Assembly: GCA_002479405.1 (NCBI GenBank)
Contig: DLMX01000112.1
Location: forward strand, 352 to 6,177
Direction: 5' to 3'
Source: Methylophilaceae bacterium UBA7525
GTDB taxonomy: Bacteria > Pseudomonadota > Gammaproteobacteria > Burkholderiales > Methylophilaceae
Length of the DNA stretch: 5,826 nt
The notes under the pieces are model-generated. The model was not told where the DNA came from and made no database searches. It saw only the letters and a program-made list of their open reading frames with translations. Both the position numbers and the translations under genes were made by a program. Shown here one piece after another: positions 1 through 5,826 of the stretch; within the stretch, counting starts at the first letter, position 1, and the number at the start of each line of letters is the position of its first letter.

Positions 1-30
1 TCCCAAAATAGAAAATGTGCTCGTCGCTGA
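1..30 (+). other. Possible 3' tail of an upstream gene
   Basis: The frame that reads from base 1 is open for nine codons and closes at TGA 28-30; another frame closes at TAG 9-11. Either could be the end of a preceding operon gene, leaving a 33- or 52-base gap before the radical SAM gene. Nothing recognisable is encoded in so few codons, so the call rests only on the operon-like layout downstream. I see no convincing -35/-10 pair in the first 63 bases, so transcription probably enters from upstream of the window. Confidence 0.2.
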
Positions 31-53
31 AAAACAACCAGAAGACCTAGCTC

Positions 54-58
54 AGGAG
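54..58 (+). promoter_or_regulatory. Ribosome binding site of the radical SAM gene
   Basis: AGGAG lies 5 bases before the ATG at 64. It fixes that ATG as the start: the same frame is closed upstream by TGA at 28-30, and no other start codon comes before the cysteine motif. It is one of the strongest Shine-Dalgarno sites in the window, as expected for a gene not coupled by overlap to its predecessor. Confidence 0.75.
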
Positions 59-63
59 ACAAA

Positions 64-1116
64 ATGCTATACCTCATTGACGCTGTCGGCACGTGTAACC
101 TGCGCTGCCCCTCCTGTCCCGTTGGAAACATGTCCGATAGCTTCATCGACGCACCTCGCCCAAAAGGATTCATGGAGCCAGAAAAATTCAAAAGAATTAT
201 TGATAAAATACTCCGAGAAGAAAAGAATAAATTTCGTGTAGCACTGTACAACTGGGGCGAAGCACTATTACACCCAAAGATATCAGAATTAACCGACTAT
301 CTAGCCCAAAAAAACATATCTTTTGACATATCCACCAACCTGAATGTGGATTGCGACTTGTGGGAAATAATAAAATCCAACCCAACACTTTTTCGAGTCT
401 CAATCTCTGGCGGCTACCAGACCACCTATCAAAAGAGCCACAAGGGAGGCGACATAAACCTTGTATTATCAAACCTATACCGTCTAAGATACTTATTAGA
501 TAGAGCAAACGGATTAAATAAGAAAATAACCACCAACATCCAAGTTTATTATCACCTTTACAGAGACAACTGTGATGACGACATTGCGAGGGTATACAAC
601 CTATGCGCAGAACTTGGATTCAGTTTCACCCAAGGGGTTGCTTTTTTAATGCCACTAGAAAAAATAATCTACGGACTCGTACCAGGAGAGAAATTTTCCC
701 CGCAGGACCAGGAAACTCTAGACCGGATGTATATACCGCTTGAGGCACAGAGAGTGCTGGGAAAATTAGGGAAAAGCCAACGCTGCGTCCTAAAGGACGC
801 TCAAACCGTAATCAATTATGACGGATCGGTTCCGACTTGCTGCGCCGTATTTGACCCCGCTTTTTTCATCGCCGACGACTTTCTGGAAAACGACCTGGAG
901 CACTTGAAAGAGCTCAAGGAAAAAAGTCCCATCTGCTCGCCCTGCATGGAAAATGGACTTCACGACGTCGCAATTCAAAACCCTATTTCTATCTGGAATA
1001 CGATTTTAAGGGAAGAGCAGGCAAAAATTCCCACCAAATACATTTCGAATCTGCTCACTGCCCCTGCTCTTTCCATCAACTCTCATCACAAAACTGACGG
1101 AACAACATCTTCATGA
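64..1116 (+). CDS. Radical SAM/SPASM-like protein of unknown substrate
   Basis: This 350-residue protein should bind a [4Fe-4S] cluster and cleave S-adenosylmethionine to a 5'-deoxyadenosyl radical. The signature CX3CX2C is at the extreme N-terminus (C11, C15, C18, in GTCNLRCPSCPVGN). It is followed by a GEALLH segment (65-70), matching the SAM-amino-group GGEP-type motif, and STNLN (90-94). A C-terminal cysteine set (C241, C259, C260, C291, C294) with NYDGSVPTCC (251-260) resembles a SPASM/twitch region that holds auxiliary Fe-S clusters. There is no signal peptide or membrane segment, so it is probably cytosolic. Its last four bases overlap rfbF. Proteins of this type occur in surface-polysaccharide loci, but I know of no assigned reaction. 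Sugar dehydrogenation, epimerisation or deoxygenation are possible by analogy with BtrN, NeoN and AprD4; peptide modification is the alternative. Bases 181-540 are markedly AT-rich (about 37% G+C by hand count). The family call is firm; the function is open. Confidence 0.9.
   Translation: MLYLIDAVGTCNLRCPSCPVGNMSDSFIDAPRPKGFMEPEKFKRIIDKILREEKNKFRVALYNWGEALLHPKISELTDYLAQKNISFDISTNLNVDCDLWEIIKSNPTLFRVSISGGYQTTYQKSHKGGDINLVLSNLYRLRYLLDRANGLNKKITTNIQVYYHLYRDNCDDDIARVYNLCAELGFSFTQGVAFLMPLEKIIYGLVPGEKFSPQDQETLDRMYIPLEAQRVLGKLGKSQRCVLKDAQTVINYDGSVPTCCAVFDPAFFIADDFLENDLEHLKELKEKSPICSPCMENGLHDVAIQNPISIWNTILREEQAKIPTKYISNLLTAPALSINSHHKTDGTTSS
785..800. repeat. Perfect 6-bp inverted repeat inside the radical SAM gene
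   Basis: GCGTCC (785-790) and GGACGC (795-800) are exact complements around a TAAA loop and could form a short hairpin in mRNA. No T-run follows on either strand, so it does not look like an intrinsic terminator. It lies on the codons just after C241 of the SPASM-like region and may be coincidental. Confidence 0.4.
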
Positions 1117-1886
1117 AGGCAGTGATCCTTGCCGGAGGGCTCGGCACCCGCATCAGTGAGGAGTCTCACCTCAAACCCAAGCCCATGATTGAGATTGGTG
1201 GCAAGCCTATCATTTGGCACATCATGAAAATCTATTCCGCCCACGGAATCAATGACTTCATCATATGTCTTGGCTATAAAGGCTATGTCATAAAAGAGTA
1301 TTTCGCCAATTACTTCCTTCACAACTCGGACGTCACCTTCGACATGCAAAGCAATCGGATGGAGGTGCATGAAAGGCATGCAGAGCCTTGGCGGGTAACA
1401 CTCGTAGACACTGGAGAAAATACACTGACAGGTGGTCGCATGAAGCGTATCGCCCAGTACATTCAGGACGAAGAGGCTTTTTGCTTTACCTATGGCGACG
1501 GTGTCAGTGACATCAATATTCGGGCCTGCATCGACTTCCATCTTGCACACGGCAAACAAGCCACCATCACCGCAGTTCTGCCTCCTGGGCGATATGGTGC
1601 GTTGGAACGTAACGGGCAACAGGTAATCTCGTTTATCGAAAAGCCCCGTGGCGACGGCGGCCTCATCAATGGTGGTTTTTTCGTACTTTCCCCCTCCTGC
1701 CTCGATCTTATTGAAAACGACCAGACGAGTTGGGAGGGTGCGCCGCTGACCACGCTCGCCGCTCACGGAGAGTTGATGGCTTTCGAACATCAGGGATTCT
1801 GGCATCCCATGGACACCCTCCGGGACAAGAATTTCCTTGAAGAGCTTTGGGTATCCGGTTGCGCCCCCTGGAAGATATGGCAATGA
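1113..1886 (+). CDS. rfbF: Glucose-1-phosphate cytidylyltransferase
   Basis: RfbF condenses CTP with alpha-D-glucose 1-phosphate to give CDP-glucose and pyrophosphate, the entry step to CDP-6-deoxyhexoses, in the cytosol. The 257-residue length equals that of enteric RfbF. Visible motifs are the nucleotidyltransferase loop LAGGLGTR (6-13), KPKPM (21-25) with the substrate lysine, the divalent-metal/sugar segment YGDGVSD (127-133), FIEKP (174-178), NGGFF (186-190) and MDTLRDK (233-239). The YKGYVIKEYF and EPWRVTLVDTGE stretches are characteristic of RfbF rather than of dTDP-glucose (RmlA) or UDP-glucose (GalU) enzymes. The ATG overlaps the TGA of the radical SAM gene (ATGA), and only a weak GACGGAA-like site precedes it, so translation is probably coupled. 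The protein is complete with no broken motif. A reverse-strand open frame across it is a shadow. Confidence 0.97.
   Translation: MKAVILAGGLGTRISEESHLKPKPMIEIGGKPIIWHIMKIYSAHGINDFIICLGYKGYVIKEYFANYFLHNSDVTFDMQSNRMEVHERHAEPWRVTLVDTGENTLTGGRMKRIAQYIQDEEAFCFTYGDGVSDINIRACIDFHLAHGKQATITAVLPPGRYGALERNGQQVISFIEKPRGDGGLINGGFFVLSPSCLDLIENDQTSWEGAPLTTLAAHGELMAFEHQGFWHPMDTLRDKNFLEELWVSGCAPWKIWQ
1870..1874 (+). promoter_or_regulatory. Ribosome binding site deciding the rfbG start
   Basis: GGAAG ends 8 bases before the ATG at 1883 but only 2 bases before the in-frame ATG at 1877. It therefore favours 1883, where ATGA also overlaps the rfbF stop. A TTG at 1847 is also in frame, but would add residues that the family does not need. 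Confidence 0.6.
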
Positions 1887-2965
1887 ATCTATTCAGTGAC
1901 ATCTACCGCAGCAAACGCGTGCTGGTCACCGGCCATACGGGTTTCAAAGGTAGTTGGCTGGTGCTTTGGCTGCAAAAGCTTGGCGCTGAGGTCTCAGGGA
2001 TTGCGTTGCCCCCGGAAACGCAGCCAAACCACTGGACAATGCTCAATTTAGCGATAGATGATCGCCGAATCGACATCCGCGAAACGGAGCATCTTCAACT
2101 AGCGATTCAAGAAATCCAGCCAGACATCGTCTTCCACTTGGCTGCCCAACCGTTGGTGCGAAGGAGTTACCACAATCCACTGGAAACCTGGACCACCAAT
2201 GTAATTGGCACAGCCAACCTGTTTGAAGCCTGCCGACAACAGCACAACCTGAAAGCGATCGTCGCCATCACCAGCGACAAATGCTATGAAAACCAGGAAT
2301 GGCCTTGGGGGTATCGAGAAAATGACAGACTGGGCGGCCATGATCCTTATAGTGCATCCAAAGCTGCTGCAGAACTGGTCGCAGCCAGTTACCGCAGTGC
2401 CTTCTTCAATAAGGCATCGCTCCCTCTCCTGCTCGCCACTGCGCGCGCGGGCAACGTCATCGGCGGCGGCGACTGGGCCGAAGACCGTCTGATACCAGAC
2501 CTGATTCGCGCTCATGATCAGTTACACCCCCTCGAAATTCGCTCGCCCCTAGCAAGCCGCCCATGGCAGCACGTCCTTGAATCCCTGAGCGGCTATCTTC
2601 TTTTGGGTCAGAAGCTCCTACAAGGAGACAAAGCCTTTGCAGCCGCCTGGAACTTCGGCCCAGGCGCGGAAGACAACCGCACAGTCGTCGATATCCTCGA
2701 AAAAATGCGGCAACATTGGCCGTCACTGAACTGGCATCTCACCAGCGCACCCCAACCTCAAGAGTCAACTAGGCTTCATCTCGATAGCACCAAAGCACGA
2801 AGCCTTCTTGGTTGGCACCCCGTCTGGAATCTTGATACCACGCTTGCCAAGACATCAGACTGGTATCGTGCATGGCTCGAGTCAAAGGAAGTTATCAGTT
2901 GCGAGCAGTTGGAGGCATACATCACCGACGCATCCCGCGTCGGTAATGTATGGGCAGCACAGTGA
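1883..2965 (+). CDS. rfbG: CDP-glucose 4,6-dehydratase
   Basis: RfbG converts CDP-D-glucose to CDP-4-keto-6-deoxy-D-glucose with a tightly bound NAD. It is an extended short-chain dehydrogenase/reductase. From the ATG at 1883 the protein has 360 residues, close to the roughly 357 of enteric RfbG. Features in order: Rossmann glycine motif GHTGFKG (17-23); FHLAAQPLVRRSY (84-96); the TSDKCYE block (130-136), holding the Thr-Asp-Lys expected of SDR dehydratases; active-site YxxxK as DPYSASK (Y156, K160); AGNVIGGGDWAEDRLIPD (189-206); and RPWQHVLE (226-233). The TSDKCY and GNVIGGGDWA strings are diagnostic of CDP-glucose dehydratase rather than RmlB or GDP-mannose dehydratase. The stop is overlapped by the next gene. 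It directly uses the RfbF product and would supply the 4-keto sugar to the three enzymes encoded downstream. Confidence 0.97.
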   Translation: MNLFSDIYRSKRVLVTGHTGFKGSWLVLWLQKLGAEVSGIALPPETQPNHWTMLNLAIDDRRIDIRETEHLQLAIQEIQPDIVFHLAAQPLVRRSYHNPLETWTTNVIGTANLFEACRQQHNLKAIVAITSDKCYENQEWPWGYRENDRLGGHDPYSASKAAAELVAASYRSAFFNKASLPLLLATARAGNVIGGGDWAEDRLIPDLIRAHDQLHPLEIRSPLASRPWQHVLESLSGYLLLGQKLLQGDKAFAAAWNFGPGAEDNRTVVDILEKMRQHWPSLNWHLTSAPQPQESTRLHLDSTKARSLLGWHPVWNLDTTLAKTSDWYRAWLESKEVISCEQLEAYITDASRVGNVWAAQ

Positions 2966-3513
2966 AAATTCTGCCAACACCGATTACGGGCCTCGCCGTA
3001 GTCGAGAACTCGACCCACATGGATTCGCGAGGAGCCTTCTCCCGGCTATATTGCGAGCGAACCCTCGCCCCATTGATCGGACGGCGGAAGATTGTGCAGA
3101 TCAATCATTCTTGCACCGCTGCAATTGGCGCCATCAGAGGGCTACATTTCCAGTTCCCACCGTATGCGGAGATGAAACTTGTCCGTTGCCTGAAAGGGCG
3201 AGTCTGGGATGTCGCCGTCGACTTGAGAGAAGGCTCATCCACCTTCCTGCACTGGCACGCCATAGAACTCACCCCCGCCAACAAACGTATGATGCTCATA
3301 CCTGAAGGCTTTGCCCACGGTTTCCAGGTCATGGAACCAGACAGTGAACTCCTCTACCTCCACACCGCGTTCTACACTCCAGAAGCAGAAGGCGGCCTTC
3401 GTCACGATGATCCGAGACTTGGCATACCCTGGCCAATTGGCGTTTCCGATCTCTCAGAGCGAGACGCCAAGCACCCTTTGATCACTGCAACCTTCAAGGG
3501 GGTAAGGCAATGA
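2962..3513 (+). CDS. RmlC-family sugar 3- and/or 5-epimerase
   Basis: This cupin-fold protein is homologous to dTDP-4-dehydrorhamnose 3,5-epimerase (RmlC/RfbC), which inverts C3 and C5 of 4-keto-6-deoxy sugars through enolate intermediates. Numbering from the upstream ATG at 2950 (187 residues), every key RmlC position appears to be kept: R63 and base H66 in IRGLHFQ, K76, H123 in PEGFAHGF, acid Y136 in LLYLH, Y142 in FYTPEAEGG, and D172 in LSERD. An active enzyme is therefore likely; single versus double epimerisation cannot be read from this. Start: GTG at 2962 gives the family-like N-terminus MKILPTPI and a GTGA overlap matching the other junctions; ATG at 2950 is the alternative and adds four residues. 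Between rfbG and a C-methyltransferase, its substrate is probably the CDP- rather than the dTDP-4-keto sugar. The CDP-ascarylose epimerase AscE is a precedent. Confidence 0.92.
   Translation: MKILPTPITGLAVVENSTHMDSRGAFSRLYCERTLAPLIGRRKIVQINHSCTAAIGAIRGLHFQFPPYAEMKLVRCLKGRVWDVAVDLREGSSTFLHWHAIELTPANKRMMLIPEGFAHGFQVMEPDSELLYLHTAFYTPEAEGGLRHDDPRLGIPWPIGVSDLSERDAKHPLITATFKGVRQ
3496..3503 (+). promoter_or_regulatory. Strong ribosome binding site of the C-methyltransferase
   Basis: AAGGGGGT differs by one base from the full anti-Shine-Dalgarno complement AAGGAGGT and ends 6 bases before the ATG at 3510. It lies in the last codons of the epimerase gene. It should let the methyltransferase initiate strongly on its own as well as through the ATGA overlap. 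Confidence 0.7.
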
Positions 3514-4733
3514 AGTGCCGCCATTGCGGAACGCTGCTCACCCACACCTTCCTCGACCTCGGCCATGCCCCGCCGTCGAATGCGTATCTGGCAGAAACCG
3601 ACCTCGACCGCCCGGAAGTCTACTACCCGCTCAGAGTCAAGGTTTGCCACCACTGCTGGCTGGTTCAGACCGAGGACTACGCTAGTGCCGATACACTGTT
3701 TAATTCCGAGTACGCTTATTTCTCAAGCACTTCTGCAGGTTGGCTAGATCATGCTGCACGATATACCGGAAAAATCATCGAGACACTGGCGCTAGACGGT
3801 AAAAGCTTAGTCATAGAAATTGCCGCAAACGACGGCTATTTGCTCAGGAATTTCGTCACGGCCGGTATTCCCTGTCTAGGAATAGAACCCACCGCCAGCA
3901 CCGCTGAAGCGGCAGAAAAGCTCGGCATCCCGATCCTGCGGGAGTTCTTCAATAGTGACCTTGGCCAAAAACTCGCCGCAGGGGGAAAACAAGCCGATCT
4001 GATCGTCGGCAATAATGTATATGCCCATGTACCTGACATCAATGACTTCACCCGAGGACTGAAAGCCCTGCTCAAACCGGGCGGCACGATCACACTTGAA
4101 TTCCCCCACCTGCTTCAGTTGATCAAACAGGCACAGTTCGACACTGTTTATCACGAGCACTTTTCCTATCTATCGCTATATACGGCAAACCAGATTTTCT
4201 CCAGTGCCGGCCTGCGTATCTGGCACGTAGAAACATTGCCAACACATGGCGGCAGCTTAAGAATTTACGGCTGTCACGCGGACGATCCCCGTCAAAGCGA
4301 CAGTTCCGTATCCGCACTTTTGCAAGAAGAAGTTGACTGCAACCTGCAGCAACTGCAAACCTACAGTGATTTTCAAGACAGAGCAGACAAGATCAAGAAT
4401 GACTTGGTCGCCTTCCTGATCAACCAGAAACGGGCCGGAAAATTAGTGGGCGCTTATGGTGCTGCAGCCAAAGGCAACACCTTGCTGAACTACGCTGGAG
4501 TAAAACCGGATCTACTACCCTTTGTCTGCGATGCTGCACCCGCAAAACAGGGAAAATTTCTTCCAGGCAGCCATATTCCGATTCTACCGCCCGACCACTT
4601 AAGCTTGAGAGCACCAGACTATCTACTGATACTCCCATGGAACATCGCTTCGGAAGTACGGCAACAAACAGCTTCATTATCCGAGTATGGAATACGGTTT
4701 GTGATCGCAGTACCTGAACTGAGCGTTCTATGA
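3510..4733 (+). CDS. NDP-4-keto-hexose C-methyltransferase (TylCIII/TcaB9 type)
   Basis: This SAM-dependent enzyme should add a methyl branch to a 4-keto-6-deoxy nucleotide sugar, usually at C3 next to the ketone. Its 407 residues match the roughly 410 usual for TylCIII, TcaB9 and NovU-type enzymes, with all three family domains. The N-terminal zinc-binding domain has CX2C pairs C3/C6 and C46/C49. The SAM-binding Rossmann domain has motif I EIAANDGYLL (103-112), acidic E126 in GIEP, and NNVYAHVPD (168-176). The C-terminal domain (Methyltransf_14 type) carries GAYGAAAKGNTLLNY (314-328). The YHEH motif (214-217) provides the Tyr, Glu and His that serve in catalysis in TcaB9-like enzymes, and EYAYFSSTS (67-75) is also typical. 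ATGA joins it to both neighbours. Placement after rfbF, rfbG and the epimerase points to a CDP-sugar substrate, whereas the characterised relatives use dTDP-sugars. Methylation at C3 is inference from the family; C5 methylation (NovU-like) is the alternative. Confidence 0.93.
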   Translation: MKCRHCGTLLTHTFLDLGHAPPSNAYLAETDLDRPEVYYPLRVKVCHHCWLVQTEDYASADTLFNSEYAYFSSTSAGWLDHAARYTGKIIETLALDGKSLVIEIAANDGYLLRNFVTAGIPCLGIEPTASTAEAAEKLGIPILREFFNSDLGQKLAAGGKQADLIVGNNVYAHVPDINDFTRGLKALLKPGGTITLEFPHLLQLIKQAQFDTVYHEHFSYLSLYTANQIFSSAGLRIWHVETLPTHGGSLRIYGCHADDPRQSDSSVSALLQEEVDCNLQQLQTYSDFQDRADKIKNDLVAFLINQKRAGKLVGAYGAAAKGNTLLNYAGVKPDLLPFVCDAAPAKQGKFLPGSHIPILPPDHLSLRAPDYLLILPWNIASEVRQQTASLSEYGIRFVIAVPELSVL

Positions 4734-5826
4734 AATCCAGAATTTTCTATACGAAACCATCCATCACCGAATTGGAAATCCGCTATGCCACTGACGCCGC
4801 CGCTAACGGCTGGGGCGAACAGTGCTACGCGTACATTGATCGCTTTGAGGAGCTTTTCACACAACACCTTGAAGTGAGCCATGCCATTGCAACATCTAGC
4901 TGCACTGGTGCATTGCACATGGGCATGGCAGCCCTTGGCATAGGCCCGGGTGACGAAGTAATCATGGCCGACACTAACTGGATCGCAACAGCCTCCCCAA
5001 TCGTTAATCTGGGCGCCAAACCAGTATTTGTCGACATCCTGGCAGATTCATGGTGCATTGACCCGGACAAGGCAGAGGCAGCAATCACCTCTCGCACCAA
5101 AGCAATTATTGCGGTACACCTCTATGGCAATCTTTGTGACATGGATCGCCTGCTTGCCATTGGAAAAAAACATGGCATTCCCATCATCGAAGATGCAGCC
5201 GAAGCAATCGGTTCGATATACAAAGGGAAACGTGCCGGCACTATGGGAAAATTTGGCACCTTCTCATTTCATGGAACAAAGACGCTTACGACAGGTGAAG
5301 GCGGCATGTTCGTAACCAATGATTCGCAGTTATTTGAACGCGTGTTAACGCTAAGCAATCATGGTCGGGCCCGCAATCAGTCCAAACAGTTCTGGCCGGA
5401 CATGATCGGCTTCAAATACAAGATGTCGAATGTACAAGCAGCTATAGGCTGTGCCCAGATTGAACGCATTGAAGAACTGATCAGCAGAAAGCGCGAAATT
5501 CTTGCCCACTATCGGCAGCAATTGGAAAAATCCCCTGACATTCAAATGAACCCGGAACCCGATGGCACAGTAAATGGGGCCTGGATGCCCACGGTCGTAT
5601 TTTCGGCGAGAAGCGGGGTTACGAGAGAGAAATTGCAAACATTGCTGTCTGCGGAACAGGCCGATGCGCGCGTCTTTTTTTGGCCACTGTCAAGTCTCCC
5701 GATGTTTAAATCAGTACCGGAAAACACCAATGCATGGTCTATTCCGGAGAGGGCCATCAACCTGCCTAGCTATCATGAAATGACAATTGAAGAGCAAAAT
5801 CGAGTGGTACTGACAGTTCTAACATA
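4730..5826 (+). CDS. PLP-dependent sugar aminotransferase (DegT/DnrJ/EryC1/StrS), 3' end at window edge
   Basis: The enzyme should transfer an amino group, normally from glutamate, to a keto nucleotide sugar. The frame is open from ATG 4730, which overlaps the methyltransferase stop as ATGA, to the window end, giving 365 full codons. The last two bases are TA, so one more A or G would make a stop; about 365 residues is the normal family length. Visible features: the phosphate-binding segment TSSCTGALHMG (55-65), PGDEVI (73-78), EDAAEAIGS (154-162) with the pyridine-nitrogen aspartate D155, and SFHGTKTLTTGEGGM (179-193) carrying the internal aldimine lysine K184. A lysine, not histidine, at 184 argues for an aminotransferase rather than a 3-dehydratase such as ColD or RfbH. 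The SFHGTKTLTTGEGG string and EDAAEA resemble GDP-perosamine synthase (RfbE/Per), suggesting 4-amination. Substrate: probably the C-methylated CDP-4-keto sugar by context, or a GDP-4-keto sugar by family likeness. Confidence 0.92.
   Translation, partial: MKSRIFYTKPSITELEIRYATDAAANGWGEQCYAYIDRFEELFTQHLEVSHAIATSSCTGALHMGMAALGIGPGDEVIMADTNWIATASPIVNLGAKPVFVDILADSWCIDPDKAEAAITSRTKAIIAVHLYGNLCDMDRLLAIGKKHGIPIIEDAAEAIGSIYKGKRAGTMGKFGTFSFHGTKTLTTGEGGMFVTNDSQLFERVLTLSNHGRARNQSKQFWPDMIGFKYKMSNVQAAIGCAQIERIEELISRKREILAHYRQQLEKSPDIQMNPEPDGTVNGAWMPTVVFSARSGVTREKLQTLLSAEQADARVFFWPLSSLPMFKSVPENTNAWSIPERAINLPSYHEMTIEEQNRVVLTVLT

Noticed and set aside
2..241. Forward frame open from base 2 to 241, with a plausible-looking stretch before base 63
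   Set aside because: It might be an upstream gene tail or a frameshifted extension of the radical SAM protein, but it runs 180 bases into that gene without homology, and the radical SAM start has its own good ribosome binding site.
1847..1882. Earlier rfbG starts at TTG 1847 and ATG 1877
   Set aside because: The GGAAG site is spaced correctly only for ATG 1883, which also gives the ATGA overlap and the usual family N-terminus.
1086..1883. Open frame of 265 codons on the reverse strand, covering all of rfbF
   Set aside because: It is antisense to a gene with unmistakable nucleotidyltransferase motifs, has no recognisable domain of its own, and is explained as a codon-bias shadow.
2808..3305. 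165-codon forward open frame across the rfbG/epimerase junction
   Set aside because: It overlaps two well-supported genes in another frame, and its composition (rich in Arg, His, Pro and Ser) is typical of a frame shadow.
5675..5681. Run of seven T in the aminotransferase gene, considered as a phase-variable tract or a terminator
   Set aside because: The tract is short, the frame is intact, and no stem precedes it; it is simply Phe codons (VFFW).
4730..5826. Aminotransferase homologue as a 3-dehydratase (ColD/RfbH type)
   Set aside because: Those enzymes have histidine in place of the PLP lysine, whereas K184 is present in SFHGTKT. No RfbH-type Fe-S cysteine set is seen either.

Overview
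The window is the inside of a nucleotide-sugar cassette of the kind found in O-antigen, capsule or surface-glycan gene clusters of Gram-negative bacteria. The genes most resemble gammaproteobacterial rfb genes: the cytidylyltransferase matches enteric RfbF in both length and motif layout. G+C is moderate, about 45-63% by hand count over the sugar genes. This suggests a proteobacterium, but genus cannot be told from the sequence. All genes lie on the + strand with no intergenic space after base 63, so they form part of one operon that continues beyond both ends of the window.

Layout. 1-63: a short leader with a clear Shine-Dalgarno. 64-1116: a radical SAM protein with a SPASM-like C-terminal cysteine cluster, function unknown. 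1113-1886: rfbF, glucose-1-phosphate cytidylyltransferase. 1883-2965: rfbG, CDP-glucose 4,6-dehydratase. 2962 (or 2950)-3513: an RmlC-type 3- and/or 5-epimerase. 3510-4733: a three-domain NDP-hexose C-methyltransferase of the TylCIII/TcaB9 type. 4730-5826: a PLP-dependent sugar aminotransferase (DegT/DnrJ/EryC1/StrS family), whose stop codon lies at or just past the window end. Four junctions are ATGA overlaps and the fifth can be read as GTGA.

How the genes could work together (inference). RfbF and RfbG make CDP-4-keto-6-deoxy-D-glucose. In the classical 3,6-dideoxyhexose routes the next enzyme is RfbH (E1), which is not in this window. Instead, the 4-keto sugar would be epimerised, C-methylated (most likely at C3), and then aminated at C4. 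The predicted product is a CDP-linked 4-amino-4,6-dideoxy-3-C-methylhexose, a branched amino sugar chemically akin to mycobacterial kansosamine but assembled on CDP. The radical SAM enzyme heads the set and is coupled to rfbF, so it may add a further modification to the sugar or glycan. This combination is the most noteworthy content of the window. I see no mobile element, CRISPR array, RNA gene or terminator.
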